Below the pieces are notes generated by a model, which worked only from the letters and a program-made list of their open reading frames with translations, ran no database searches and had not been told where the DNA came from. DNA of 64,000 nt from assembly GCA_963920525.1 (NCBI GenBank), contig OY986439.1:27600819-27664818 (forward strand). The letters run 5' to 3'. The translations under genes and the position numbers were made by a program. Shown here one piece after another: positions 1 to 10,769 of the stretch. The DNA comes from Dichetophora obliterata. Lineage: Eukaryota; Arthropoda; Insecta; Diptera; Sciomyzidae. Position 1 is the stretch's first letter, and each line of letters begins with the position of its first letter.

Positions 1-315
1 TATTAAGATTAATCTTTCATCCATTGTCATACTACTGCTATTTCCCAATTCCCTTTTAAAATTTGAAGCAAAAAAATAAATATGTACATACTATAATAAA
101 CCACTATTAAAACAAAATTACATATAATTTTTTTATAGAAGTTGGTGAGTAATTTTACTAATTAAGCGTAAAGAGCTTTATTTACAATATTGGTGTCTTT
201 GGTGACCCCCACTGAAATTTTTCGGCAAACATTTTCGTAGAATATTTTAATCCTTAAATGTCCTTTTTTAGAGGATATTTTTTGATTTTCTCGATAAAAG
301 GGTCAAATTGACCCA
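1..315. other. AT-rich sequence, no gene seen
   Basis: No coding frame or RNA gene is recognisable. The only local structure is the palindrome GGGTCAAATTGACCC near 300-314. The stretch from 340 to 923 is likewise AT-rich without a feature I can support. Confidence 0.5.
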
Positions 316-339
316 TAAAGAGACCAGTTAGAGGGTTAA
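316..339. mobile_element. Possible orphan piggyBac-like terminus
   Basis: The sequence ends ...AGTTAGAGGG followed by TTAA at 336-339. GGG|TTAA is the right-end signature of piggyBac-type elements (known family property: TTAA target duplication, termini beginning CCC). No matching left end TTAACCC is visible to the left in the window, so the element would start outside it or be truncated. The motif is short and chance is possible. Confidence 0.2.
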
Positions 340-990
340 GATCTTCTACAAAAATAATCCACATACAATTCCACAATACAACTCTGATCATAAGAATTCT
401 CTCAGACATTAACTTACAGCATTTTTGTTTATATAGTCGACCAAAAAATGAAAACTTTAACCCACTGTAAAAAAACTCAGACGTGCTGGACCATAAGTTT
501 GTTCTACAAAAATGATCTACTCAACATACCCTTTCAGAATTATAGGGTCGCTATTCTGTTCCAAAAATGCTGTTGGACTGTGTTATTATTATTATTTTTT
601 TATTGTTTATCGCCAGTGGTTTAGTTAATTGGATTTTATGCTAATAATTGCTATTTTTAATGAATAGGATAATTATTTAAGCCTTCCATTTGTATCTACT
701 ATAAATATGCAGTAATTGATAACTGTAATCAATTACAGATAAACTACTTATAATACAGTACAGCATAAGTTCATAAAACTTTAATCAAGTAGTTTAAATT
801 GCTTTTAACAAATATGAAAGAAATCTTTTCCCATCTAATTTTATTCACCTACAATTAAATCATGATACAATAAAAGGTTCCATTAGAATTGAAAAAAAGA
901 TATCAAACAGATTAAAAATGGTTCTTATAAGCAGGGGCGGATCCTGGAAAATATTTCGGGGGATTTTAAAAATATTTATTCACGTTATAT

Positions 991-1218
991 TAGGGTGATT
1001 CAGAAAAATTATTTTTTCGCAAATCCACGGAGCCCGACCGGAAATGAGATGGTTATATCAAAATATGAAAAAACAACTATTTTTTTTTCATTTTTAGATG
1101 GTGCTACCAGCAGTTTTCTGTTTTAGTTGGAGAAAATTGACGAAAAAGCCTTAAAGTTAAAAGACTCATATCTAACTCATTTTGTAACATAAAATCATGA
1201 TTTTTTTGAATCACCCTA
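991..1218. mobile_element. 228-bp MITE with TAGGGTGATTCA termini
   Basis: TAGGGTGATTCAGAAAAA at 991 is matched in inverse by TTTTTTGAATCACCCTA ending at 1218. Flanks ACGTTATAT (982-990) and ACGCTATAT (1219-1227) form a 9-bp direct repeat with one mismatch; an 8-bp duplication plus a shared base would also fit. No coding capacity. The length of the duplication suggests a hAT- or P-like mobiliser, but this is inference. Confidence 0.7.
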
Positions 1219-1272
1219 ACGCTATATATGGGGCATTCCACTCCAAATCAGACGGTTTTAAAGTTTTTTATT

Positions 1273-2785
1273 TTTTATTTCCGCCATTTTTTGATATCTT
1301 TGAGTACTCATCGAAAAACATTCCCTCCTAAATTTTTGAATTTTTTTGATCATTCGTTCTAAAGATATCGAATTTTCAAAAAAACAGTTCTTTTTGTGGT
1401 TTTTTGCCCACAACTTTTTTAAAACTCATTTAAATGAAAATTTTCATTTGACATTAAAGTTTAGTTTTTCAATTTATGTTTCGGAAAAAAAATTCAAAAA
1501 AATTATTTAAAGTGTATTAATACGTAATTTTTGATTTTTAAAATTTAGATTGCATTTTCTAAAGTGATTGCATATTTTGATTTTTTTAAAAATTTTGTAC
1601 AGCAAACTACTACTAATTCCACAACTTTTAAGACCGGTCTGGTCGTAGGCCTTCGATAACTACTATTTTTTTCGATTTTTGAAAAATAAAAAATTTTTTT
1701 TATTTCATTAAATTTTGTGTATTTCTCTCTTTTGATAAATTTTTGTGTATGCTGTTTGTTATTGCTGTTTTTTACTGTAGGATTAATAAAATAGTATAAT
1801 TTCAAATATTTTCTTTAAAACAATGCCAAAATCTTAAAAATAAATGTATATTAGTTGTGCCATTAGAAAAAAAAATGCTATTTTTTTTGTTTTTAGTACA
1901 AAAGCAATATTGTTTATTGTCATTTCCTGTATTTGACATTATACTCCAAATGACAAATTTCATTGTACTTCTCATTCAAGTTAGTTGGATTATTAATTGC
2001 ATATTTATCTATCTATGGTGCAATTTAATAAAGGAATATTTAATAAAGGCAATGCTTGGTTAAAGTACACAAAATTTATTGGTGGGCATTTAGTAGGTAT
2101 ATTAATCCGGGTACTATAAATAAACTGTCAGTCATGGAAGTATAATGTTAAACAGAGGAAATGACAATAAGTAATGTTGCTTTTGTACTAAAAACAAAAA
2201 AAGGGGCATTTTATTTTTTAATGGCACAACTACCTTACATTTATTTTCAAGATTTTGGAATTGTTTTAAAAAAAATATTCGAAACACAATTTCATTAACT
2301 CTATAGTAAAAAACAAAATACAAAAATTTATCAAAGGAGAGAAATACACAAAATTTAATAAAATAAAAAAAAATTGTTTTTTGTCATTTTCAAAAATCGA
2401 AAAAATAGTAGTTTTCGATAACTATGACCACACCGATCTTAGAAGTTGCGGAATAAGTAGTAGTTTGCTGTAAAAAAATTTTGAAGATAATCAAAATATG
2501 CAATCACTTTAGAAAATGCAATCTAAATTTTAAAAATTGAAAATTACGTATTAATACACTTTAAATAATTTTTTAGAATTTTTTTTCAAAAATTAAATTG
2601 AAAAACTAAACTTCTATGCTAAATGATAATTTTCATTTAAATGAGTTTTAAAAAAGTTGCGGGCAAAAAACCGCAAATGGAGCAGTTTTTTGAAAATTCG
2701 ATATCTTTGGAATGGATGAAAAATCCCAAAATTTAGGAGGGAGGGTTTTTGATGAGTACTCCTCAACGATATCAAAAAATGGCTG
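1273..2785. repeat. Long foldback repeat inside the hAT element
   Basis: A left arm (about 1273-1955) and a right arm (about 2137-2785) are reverse complements with moderate divergence. Landmarks are GAGTACTCATCGAAAAAC near 1302 against GTTTTTGATGAGTACTC near 2745, and TTTTTAGTACAAAAGCAA near 1892 against TTGCTTTTGTACTAAAAA near 2179. The central spacer is about 180 bp. The outer ends could not be defined because no clean terminal motif or target duplication was found. The short open frames here are noncoding by-products. Confidence 0.65.
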
Positions 2786-3331
2786 AAGTCAAAAATAAAA
2801 TTTTTCAAAAAAAAAGAGAAGAGTAGAGAGCAACATGGGGTTTATTGAAACTCTCGCAACACAAACGGAAATATTTCTTCAAAAACTTTACACCTTACTA
2901 TATATTAAATCGGTTCTTAAGGATGAAAGTCTAAAATTTGCTTCTAAATGGTTTTCCTATCGCATAATTAACACACGTTTTGTATAAAAATCTTTTATCG
3001 ATCCTTTTCGATGTTTGGCGATCATTTTTACTTTTTAAAGTGAATAAAATAAATTGATATTAATTCCAACTGTTTATTGCAACAAGATTAAACTAATACA
3101 GTTTTTTCCAATAAAAATATTATCGCGATTCTCTCATTCACACAATTTGAAGAGCCTCATAGACTAAGTAGTTTTAGTGTCACAAGTGTCATGGCAATAT
3201 TAATTTGTATGCGATCAAAAGAGTTCTTCTTAAAATTTTATTGGCAGTTGCTATGATATAATATTGAAATTTATGTGAAATTAAGAGCATTTGAGTATTC
3301 GAAATTTTGTATCAGAGCAGCATTTTTACAT

Positions 3332-3634
3332 TCAGAAGATCAGAAAACCAGCAGAAGATCCGGATATTTCCCCTTCCTGATGCATTTTATACATATTTAT
3401 AAAATAAGTAATCAGTATATCAAAACTTAGATTATAAAATGCTATAAATTTTACTTCGCTTTTTAACCACATTTTTCGATTACATTTTCGCACGTAATGA
3501 TGCACGTTCAACAATGACAAATCGCTCAATCGGTCTTCATTTATCTTGCTTCGCAGATACGTTTTTAATCTATGTAAAGATGAAAATGAGCGTTCGCTTG
3601 AAGCCACTGAAATCGGAAGGGTTGCGTTCCAAAA
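3332..3634 (-). pseudogene. hAT transposase C-terminal (dimerisation) remnant
   Basis: Reading down from 3634 the frame gives TLPISVASSERSFSSLHR, then LKTYLRSKINEDRLSDLS and LLNVHH. This is the hallmark of the hAT family C-terminal dimerisation domain (general pattern S-x-ERSFS-x-L-x-x-(I/L)-K-T-x-(L/M)-R-x...RL-x-x-L-(A/S)-L-x-(N/S)-(I/V)-H). A TAG stop at 3635-3637 precedes the conserved block, so the frame is broken upstream. The GTG codon at 3605-3607 is an internal valine, not a start. Full hAT transposases are 500-700 residues; only about 100 codons remain, of which roughly the first 50 are recognisable. The remnant ties the minus-strand orientation to the 932-5958 element. Confidence 0.8.
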
Positions 3635-3790
3635 CTATGATAAAGCTCACTGTACGGTGTTTCGATATATTTGATCCGAAAAATGCGGTGTTTTTGCGAC
3701 TTCAGGTTTCGGTTACATGTATGACTGCAGCGACAGCGACAGGCGCGATAACTCAAAAAACATAAACAGGACCAAAATGGAGGTGTAGAT

Positions 3791-5832
3791 CAGAGAACTG
3801 CACAAGCCTACTTGAAGTTCAAGCTTTTTCAAGTACTTGAATTCAAGTATGTATCCAATCTTGAAAAAGCAAGCTTTAGCCAGCTTGCAAAAATACCAAA
3901 CAGATACAAGCCATATTCATGCTTGCTCGTTGGCTTGGCTTGTTTCGGCTTACTTTGTCGGGCAGAAAGTTGAAAAGCTTAAAACGATCGGCAAAAGCTT
4001 GTAAGCTCGCAAGTATCCAAATTATTGAATTAAAGCAAGTATCCAAAAAATTCAATGAGCTTCTTTAGAGAGAGCTTAAGCGTAATAGGACTTTTAAGGA
4101 TTCTGTGGACTCCGTGGTGTGAAGTTTTAGGGCAAATGATTTCGAAGATGCTGTCAAACTTTAAAATTTAAGATGGCGGATAGAGTTGCCACCTAGATTT
4201 TTTTTTTATTTTTGCGAATTCTTGTAATTTTGAAATTCTGACAACGGAGTTGATTTCGAATATATTGTCACAGTTTTAAAATTTAAGATGGAGGTTGGGG
4301 TTGCCACCTAAATTTTTACCACAGTATTGCCACCTAATAATATGTACTTTTAAAAGTTTTTAACATCATTTACCCCTTAAGGTCGCTGATTTCGAATCTA
4401 AGGTCAGAATTTTAAAATTCAAGATGGTGGAAAGGGTTGCCACCTTTATTTTTTTGACGCTGAATCCCAATCCGTCGTCAGAATTTCAAAATTATAAAAT
4501 TTTGAAATAATAGGGTTGCCACCTAATAATATATCTTTTCAAGAGTTTTAAATGTCATTTATTAGTGTTAAGGAGTCGCTGATTTCGAATCTAAAGTCAG
4601 AATTTTAAAGTTCTAGATGGTGGCTAAGGTTGCCACTTTTATTTTTTGTAGTTTTATGAACTCGGGGCTAGCAAAAAAAAAATGGTACACCAAAAATGGG
4701 TCGCTGAATCTGAACCCGTCGTCAGAATTTCAAAATTATAAAATTATGAAATAATAGGGTTGCCATCTAATAATATAATATATAAAATAATATAAAATAT
4801 ATAAGGTGGTAACCCTATTATTTCAAAATTTTATAATTTTGAAATTCTGACGATGGATTCAGCGACCTATTTTTGGTGTACCATTTTTTTTTCCAGCCCC
4901 GAATTCATAAAACTTTAAAAAATAAAGGTGGCAACCCTATCTACCATCTTGAACTTTAAAATTCTGACTTTAGATTCGAAATCAGCAACTCCTTAACACT
5001 AATAAATGACATTCAAAACTCTTAAAAAGACATATTATTAGGTGGCAACCCTATTATTTCAAAATTTTATAATTTTGAAATTCTGACGACGGATTTGGAT
5101 TCAGCGACCCATATTTGGTGTACCAATTTTTTTTGCCAGCCCCGAAATCATAAAACTACAACAAATAATGCCACCTTTATTTGTTTTTATCCACCATCTT
5201 AAATTTTAAATTCTGACCTTAGATTCGAAATCAGCGACCCCATAACACTGATAAATGATGTTTAAAACTCTTAAAAATACATATACCATACTAGGTGGCA
5301 ATACTGTGATAAAAATTTAGGTGGCAACCCCAACCTCCATCTTAAATTTTAAAACTGTGACAATATATTCGAAATCAAATCCGTTGTCAGAATTTCAAAA
5401 TTACAAGAATTCGCAAAAATAAAAAAAATTTAGGTGGCAACTCTATCCGCCATCTTAAATTTTAAAGTTTGACAGCATCTTCGAAATCATTTACCCTAAA
5501 ACTTTACACCACGGAGTCCATAGAATCCTTAAAAGTCCTATTACGCTTAAGCTCTCTAAAAAAGCTCATTGAATTTTTTGGATACTTGCTTTAATTCAAT
5601 AATTTGGATACTTGCGAGCTTACAAGCTTTTGCCGAAGGCATCCAGCTTTCCTTTACTTGAAACTTGGTGCCGTTCGCTTGTAAGCTAGAATACGTGCAA
5701 GCTGTGCGTGGGCTTATTTATATTCAATTACAAGCTATACTTGATTCAAAATTATCAAGCTCAAGCTAGCTTGAACTTGTATTTTAAGCAAGCGCTTGAA
5801 ATAGACTTCAAGCAGGCTTGTGCAGTTCTTTG
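3791..5832. mobile_element. 2.04-kb foldback element with hAT-like ends, nested in the first hAT
   Basis: The left end CAGAGAACTGCACAAGCC (3791) matches the right end read in reverse, CAAAGAACTGCACAAGCC (from 5832). The flanks GTGTAGAT (3783-3790) and GTGTGGAT (5833-5840) are an 8-bp duplication with one mismatch. Nearly the whole element is two reverse-complement arms of about 1 kb meeting near 4790-4800. The arms carry repeated blocks such as GTTGCCACCT with TTCAAAATTATAAAATT. No transposase is encoded. An 8-bp duplication and CAGAG termini are hAT-like; mobilisation by a hAT transposase is inferred. Confidence 0.8.
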
Positions 5833-6458
5833 GTGTGGATATTTAAAATAAATTAATAAATTTAAAATAAAATAAGAACCAGTACATCACATTTTAATAC
5901 AGATTCTTCGAAAATTTCGGGGGTTTGAACCACCTAAGCTCTCCTGCATCCACGCCTGCTTACAAGCATAGTTCACGAAAATATGAAAAAAAACCATCCC
6001 CTGCACAGTACGAAATTTTAACAATCTAGGTGGACAAACTTATTTCTCTAAATGAATCTATCCCAAATGTTACAATATTAAATAAAATTCGTTTAGAAAC
6101 ATATTTCTGTGGTCATAAGTCAAAACAGCTTTACTTAAAGTATCGTAAAAGACAATAAAGTTTTGAACCTTGCCATGCCTGATTCCCTGAAGTTAGGGGT
6201 CGTCCATAAACTACGTTACTGATTTTCCGGTTTTTTTTACCCCCCCCCCTGCGTTACTTTTCGTAGTGCTTTTCAAAACCCCTCCCCCCCATAAAGTAAC
6301 GTGACATATGAAATTAATTCATTCGAATGATTATATATTTTGACTAGCTCTGACAATTTTCACTAGTATTAGTGACTAGTATGACTTGATACATTAAAGG
6401 AACAATTGGAAAAACATCAATAATTAATATCATCTGTAAAAGCTATTCCATTTGCGAT

Positions 6459-6829
6459 TCAAGATTCGATGCTCTCAATCACTGGGATAGAAGAAGCTGG
6501 TAGCTTTGTTGAGGATTCTTCAAAATAGAACTTTTCATCGGATTCTATGTCGGCCCATTCAGGTGAATCCTCATTTCTTACGCAAAGAAATTCACCTGGT
6601 CTTTGACAGAGTACCCTTAAAGGCTGCACCCGAGCTGCATGAAGTTCTGTGTTTTTGTGAAAATGCTTTCTGAAAATTGATTTATTTAAAAAGTGTTTTT
6701 TATTCCGATTTATGGTAAACGATATAATACAAACTTATGGCAATTCATAGAAGTTTTAAAAACGAAATACAAGCCGCAGGTAGGACACGACCTTGAACCA
6801 ATTTCGTCTTTCTGAGAAGGACAGTACAT
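6459..6829 (-). CDS. Two-exon small C2H2 zinc-finger protein encoded in the Harbinger-like element
   Basis: Exon 1 is 6829-6735 and exon 2 is 6669-6459, with a 65-bp intron 6734-6670 (GTTTGTATT...AATTTTCAG). Splicing gives 101 residues and joins the frames precisely across a lysine codon. The C2H2 finger is built across the junction: CPTCGLYFVF in exon 1, then H at residue 31, with the second H four residues later encoded in exon 2 (C-x2-C-x12-H-x4-H). Downstream is an acidic tail with NEDSPEWADIESDEK and a TGA at 6459-6461. The start is the ATG at 6827-6829, the only methionine between the upstream in-frame stop and the finger; an additional upstream exon is possible. Function unknown; a DNA-binding accessory protein of the element is an inference. 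The fly-sized intron and restored frame argue for a real gene. Confidence 0.5.
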
Positions 6830-7032
6830 GTCATACGGTATCTCCTTTGATCAAGAACATTCAGGCCTTAACGTCAAAGCCTGTCGCAAAAGCAAAGACC
6901 CAAATTTTTCAGACGTGTGCTGAGATGGTGAAGGAATACCAAAAGGTTCCTGTGTCGAGGGAAAAGGTGGTGGAAGAAATTGTTGAAACAAAAGTTAACC
7001 ATCAATTTAGACGATCAAACATAAACATGTAG
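6793..7032 (+). CDS. Hypothetical frame, 79 aa, in the Harbinger-like element
   Basis: The frame encodes a mostly basic, helix-prone stretch with AEMVKEYQKVPVSREKVV followed by EEIVETKV, and ends at TAG 7030-7032. The first codon of the frame is TTG at 6793, and the first ATG is within the peptide. It overlaps the opposing zinc-finger exon for about 37 bp, so both are unlikely to be complete genes. I do not recognise the family. The composition looks protein-like rather than random AT-rich sequence, but it may be a remnant exon. Confidence 0.25.
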   Translation: MNQFRLSEKDSTCHTVSPLIKNIQALTSKPVAKAKTQIFQTCAEMVKEYQKVPVSREKVVEEIVETKVNHQFRRSNINM

Positions 7033-7209
7033 GTTAAAAATTTTTGAACTGATTGTGTTATTAATTAGAAGTTTTTCGTCGATTTTTTTAATTTTTGGTA
7101 ACGTTACAATATCTAAACACCTCCCCCCCTACCGTTACTTATCGTAGTGCATTTCAAAACCCCTCCCCCCCCCCCTAAATTGGTAACGTAGTTTATGGAC
7201 GACCCCTTA

Positions 7210-8302
7210 GAGAAATTATTTTTTTGAGCAATACTTTCCTTCTTTTGCTGGCCTCGTCCCTGCCTTGATATGTGCACAATGCACTCTAACACCGTTTTCG
7301 TGCCATTTTTAGTAAACCGTAAAAAAACAATTTGGGCAAAAATGGGCACAATAATTTTTGTTTTATTAAAAAGACAATAAAGTGATCATTAAATTCACAT
7401 GCAGCTAAAATCGAAATAATGCTAAATAAAAAAAGCACTAAATAATTAATAAAATGTTTAAAGAAAAACTGTTTGTGTCAATTTGTTGCAATATAGCACA
7501 AAATAGATTTCTACTTTTCAAAATTTCTGCACTTGCGTATTTACTTACAATAAAATTAGCTAAAGAAACACTTAAAACAATGTGAAAATAATCAAAACTT
7601 TGATGTGAAAATACATTTTAATCAAGGTCCTGTTGTACGTATAAAGGGGTTTGTTTTTCTCTAGTCTTTGATAATTTTCGTAAAAGCGGGACATATTTAT
7701 ATAATATATGTAAAAATAAACCATTGTTGAGAATTTTTTTTCCTTTTTGTCTACATAGATTGTTAAAACTTCGATCTGTGCGCTGCACAGTGCGCTTTTT
7801 TCGATTTTTGGATGACATTTGCATTACATCAGAAACTATGAAGAAGAAAAGCTAGAACTATGAAATTTAGTAGAAATGAGTTCAAGTCAAACTTAGTAAC
7901 AGCACAAAAAATTTGAATTCTAGGTCAACTGCATCGCCTACCTCCCATACAAACCATATTTTTTTTCTAAAAAAAAAACCCGCATAAAAGTGCTTATTTG
8001 TGTTTTTAAAGAGTAAATTAAGTTTATTTAACTTCACTTAAACGTCATACCAAAAATATTTCAAATCGGATAACTTTTAGATATATCTCCTGTAAAACAA
8101 TATTACCAAATTAATGAAATTTAAAAAAAAATATTTTTAAAAAAATAGTTGCTAATACAAAATAAGGTCGCAACTTGTTTTAAACTATGAATTCTATTTT
8201 ATTTTACTTTAGATTTAAGAGTACCTACAAATTGTCTTGGAAATCAGTGCATTTTAGGGCAAAATTTGATTTTTAAAATTTTTTCAAATTAAATGGTTTT
8301 TC
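7210..8302. other. AT-rich sequence, no gene seen
   Basis: Nothing convincingly coding on either strand. Frames of 60-70 codons in this stretch have no recognisable motif and have composition expected of AT-rich noncoding DNA. Confidence 0.5.
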
Positions 8303-8306
8303 TTAA

Positions 8307-8740
8307 CCCTCATGTATATACATAAAATTTCCCCCTTTCGTGTATACGAAGGTACCCGGGTACCTTTACACTATCTAAATGAAAAAAACTAGATGTGAAT
8401 GAAAAAATCCAAAGTTACTTCGTAATCCTTCATCCTGATTGCATCGGTACATGATTTTCTAAACGTAAAAAATCGACAAAGACCATAACAGTTCGAATTC
8501 GCATGTATTTTACCCGGAGGTACCCGGTTACCTTCGTATAAGACGAAAGGGTAGTACCTAAAAATCTTTTATAAAAACTTGCCAAAACATTTTCTTTGCA
8601 ATATAAAAACTTTATTGAATAAAACAATACATTTTAGGAAGGTACTAAAGATTTCAGTATATAGTTCCTTGGACGAAAGTTACCTTTTTTTGCTTTAAAA
8701 TTGCAAAAGGTACCCGGGTACCTTCGTATACACAGGAGGG
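8307..8740. mobile_element. 434-bp piggyBac-like MITE
   Basis: TTAA at 8303-8306 and 8741-8744 bracket termini CCCTCATGTATATAC and (reverse complement) CCCTCCTGTGTATACG. Just inside each end is a strong palindrome GGTACCCGGGTACC (about 8351-8364 and 8709-8722), next to CGAAGGTACC/GGTACCTTCG. A third related copy, GGAGGTACCCGGTTACCTTCG, lies near 8516-8536. TTAA duplication with CCC termini is diagnostic of piggyBac-type insertion. There is no transposase. Confidence 0.75.
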
Positions 8741-8744
8741 TTAA

Positions 8745-9879
8745 TAGCAGCAAGATGCAGCAGGTTTTTACAGAAACAGAAGATAAAGGTACAATTTTTT
8801 ATGATACTCATAGCCTTTGACTTTAATAATGCTTAAGTAGCTAGATATTTTCTACTAAATATTACTTAAATTTTTATTCCTTGAGAAATTTACAGTCATA
8901 TTTCAACGATTTTTCTATGTATATTTATTGACTTTTTTATTGTATTTTATATTAAATTCAATGGCGATTAACGCATAAAAAAGTCCAAAAAACAAAACCT
9001 TGAAATATGCTTTGTGCTTGAAGTTATTATTGTTTAAACTTGACTATTTTTTGAGCTTATTTTTGTTAAAAAAGTTTCAACATTGACGAATTTTATTTAA
9101 AAAAAACCATACAATACATCAAGTTTTTAATACAGCATTCGTTATAAATATTTTATTATCTGACGAATAAAAATATTTTTTATAAAATTTAACAAAAAAA
9201 AAAACCCAAATGTCATCCTAAAATTAAAAAAGTGCACTGAGTGCTGTGTGGAAATAAATATCCATTGAAATATTCTCACCGAGATTATCCTTAAATGGGT
9301 ATAGTGAATACCGTGTGAAAAAATTGCAAAATTTTGTGCGCAGAAAATGTATACGTAGACAAAGTTTGCGAAAATGCATTTTTATCCAAATATGATTATG
9401 TGTAAGCAATTGATTTTAATAAAATTTTAGCAATTATTAAATTGTTCTATAGATAAAATTATGCAAAACAGGGTCCTTCAAAAAATTTTCATCGGACCAG
9501 TAAGCCACAAGATTTATTGAGAAAAGTAAATTATCGCGATAAATTTAATTTCTTTATATTTTAATTAAATAATATCGCTCCTTTTTTCTTTATAACGTCA
9601 CAACTCAAAAATTGCTGATTTTTTATGAGAAAGCATTTTGAGTTTTTGTATCATAAAGAATATTGATATTGAATAAATAGATTTATTAGTTAAATAGAAG
9701 GCTAAATAACTTTTTTATATGGCCTAAATACTAGTCACAGTTATCAGTGAAATGACTAAGTAATTAACTATTTGTTTTAGCAATACTTAAGAATAACTGG
9801 CATCTGTTCAAGTTTATAAAAAAGAAAAGTCGCTTGCATTATTTAAGTAAACAATTTAAAATGTTTATTTGCTTTGCAG
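8745..9879. other. AT-rich sequence, presumably intron of the EcKinase-like gene
   Basis: No feature recognised apart from the splice acceptor TTTGCTTTGCAG ending at 9879. If the EcKinase gene is intact, this and everything upstream to the window edge is one intron of at least 9.8 kb. Confidence 0.4.
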
Positions 9880-10671
9880 GATCCCTCCGTAAGCGAACAC
9901 TTCAATACCGGCATGTTGGATGAAAACTACATCCGCACCAACCAACGTTTCATTGAATTCATGACCCTTCAGCTGAACACATTAGCAGGTGTGGTTTCCA
10001 ATTGGCCAGGCTATGAAAAAATTGTCGAAAAACTCTACCGACACTGCGATAACCTTAAAGAAAACCTTGTGATGACAGGACGGGCGAAACCGGGCGAACT
10101 TAAAGTACTCAACCATGGTGACCTGTGGGTCAATAATTTCATGTACAAATACGATCCAGAGAATCCAACAAAACCCATCGATGCCATATTTGTAAGTTTC
10201 TTAAATACCGCTTTCAATCACTTTCAAAACTTCATTTATTGCTCATTTCACAATTTCTAGGTTGACTTCCAAAACAGTTTCTACGGCAGTCCCGGCTGTG
10301 ATATCAACTTCTTCCTCAACAGCAGTGTACAATTGGATGTGTTAATAAATCGCCGTGATTTTCTGATAAGGACTTATTATGATTCACTACGCGAATCCCT
10401 GGAACACATGCACTCTCAACACATTCCCACGCTGCAGGATATACAATCCGAAATCTACGAAAGAGAACTGTACGGATTCTTTTCATCGTATGCTTTTCTG
10501 CCCATGGTTGCTATGAAGAAAGAGGATTCCTACGATAACAGCATTGAGGCCATGACCAATGAGGACTTTGCCAAAAAGAAGGTTCAACTGATGTTCACAT
10601 CGAATCCCCGTACCACAGATACACTCAGACACACTCTGCGACGTTTCGATGATTTAGGCATCTTCGATTGA
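9880..10671 (+). CDS. EcKinase / CHK-kinase-like protein, two 3' exons (C-terminal ~240 aa)
   Basis: Exon A (9880-10191) follows the acceptor TTTGCTTTGCAG; exon B (10261-10671) follows a 69-bp intron (GTAAGT...TTTCTAG) and ends at TGA 10669-10671. Both junctions are phase 0. Exon A contains VLNHGDLWVNNFMY, the aminoglycoside-phosphotransferase-like catalytic loop (HGD-x-W-x-x-N), at about 10106-10146. Exon B opens with VDFQ, the metal-binding aspartate of the DFG-equivalent. Insect members of this family (DUF1679/EcKinase) phosphorylate small molecules such as ecdysteroids and are usually about 400-430 residues. Here the N-terminal ATP-binding half is missing. No other coding exon is visible upstream in the window, so the gene either has a very long transposon-filled intron or is truncated. 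Codon use is clearly coding and no internal stop is present. Substrate cannot be assigned. Confidence 0.9.
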
Positions 10672-10763
10672 AGATATTTAGTATCTTCAGATACTATATA
10701 TGTACCTTGTTTTGTTTTTATTAATTTTAATTTTTATTAATAGTTGTAGCTTAATTGTTTATG

Positions 10764-10769
10764 AATAAA
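10764..10769 (+). terminator. Likely polyadenylation signal of the EcKinase-like gene
   Basis: AATAAA lies 93 bp after the stop codon in an AT-rich 3' region. It is the first canonical hexamer downstream, a usual spacing for fly genes. Confidence 0.55.

Larger units (their letters stand above)
932..5958 (-). mobile_element. hAT-superfamily DNA transposon, decayed, with nested insertions
   Basis: The left end begins CAGGGGCGGATCCTGG (932) and the right end, read in reverse complement from 5958, begins CAGGCGTGGATGCAGG; 12 of 16 positions agree. Both are flanked by an 8-bp target duplication with one mismatch: CTTATAAG at 924-931 and CTTACAAG at 5959-5966. An 8-bp duplication and a CAGGGG-type terminus are typical of hAT. 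A transposase C-terminal dimerisation segment lies inside on the minus strand (3332-3634), which sets the orientation. The 5.0-kb length is inflated by nested elements at 991-1218, 1273-2785 and 3791-5832. The remaining body is small and broken, so this copy cannot be autonomous. Confidence 0.8.
6196..7206. mobile_element. 1.0-kb PIF/Harbinger-like element
   Basis: The termini GGGGTCGTCCATAAACTACG (6196) and its reverse complement ending at 7206 are a near-perfect inverted repeat, followed inside by C-runs and GCGTTACTTTTCGTAGTGC / CCGTTACTTATCGTAGTGC segments. TTA flanks both sides (6193-6195 and 7207-7209). A 3-bp TTA/TAA duplication is typical of PIF/Harbinger, so I assign it there provisionally. 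The interior carries a spliced minus-strand zinc-finger gene (6459-6829) and an opposing plus-strand frame (6793-7032). No DDE transposase is recognisable, so the copy is non-autonomous or encodes only an accessory protein. Confidence 0.65.

Noticed and set aside
3514..3765. 83-codon plus-strand frame
   Set aside because: Antisense to the recognisable hAT transposase C-terminus.
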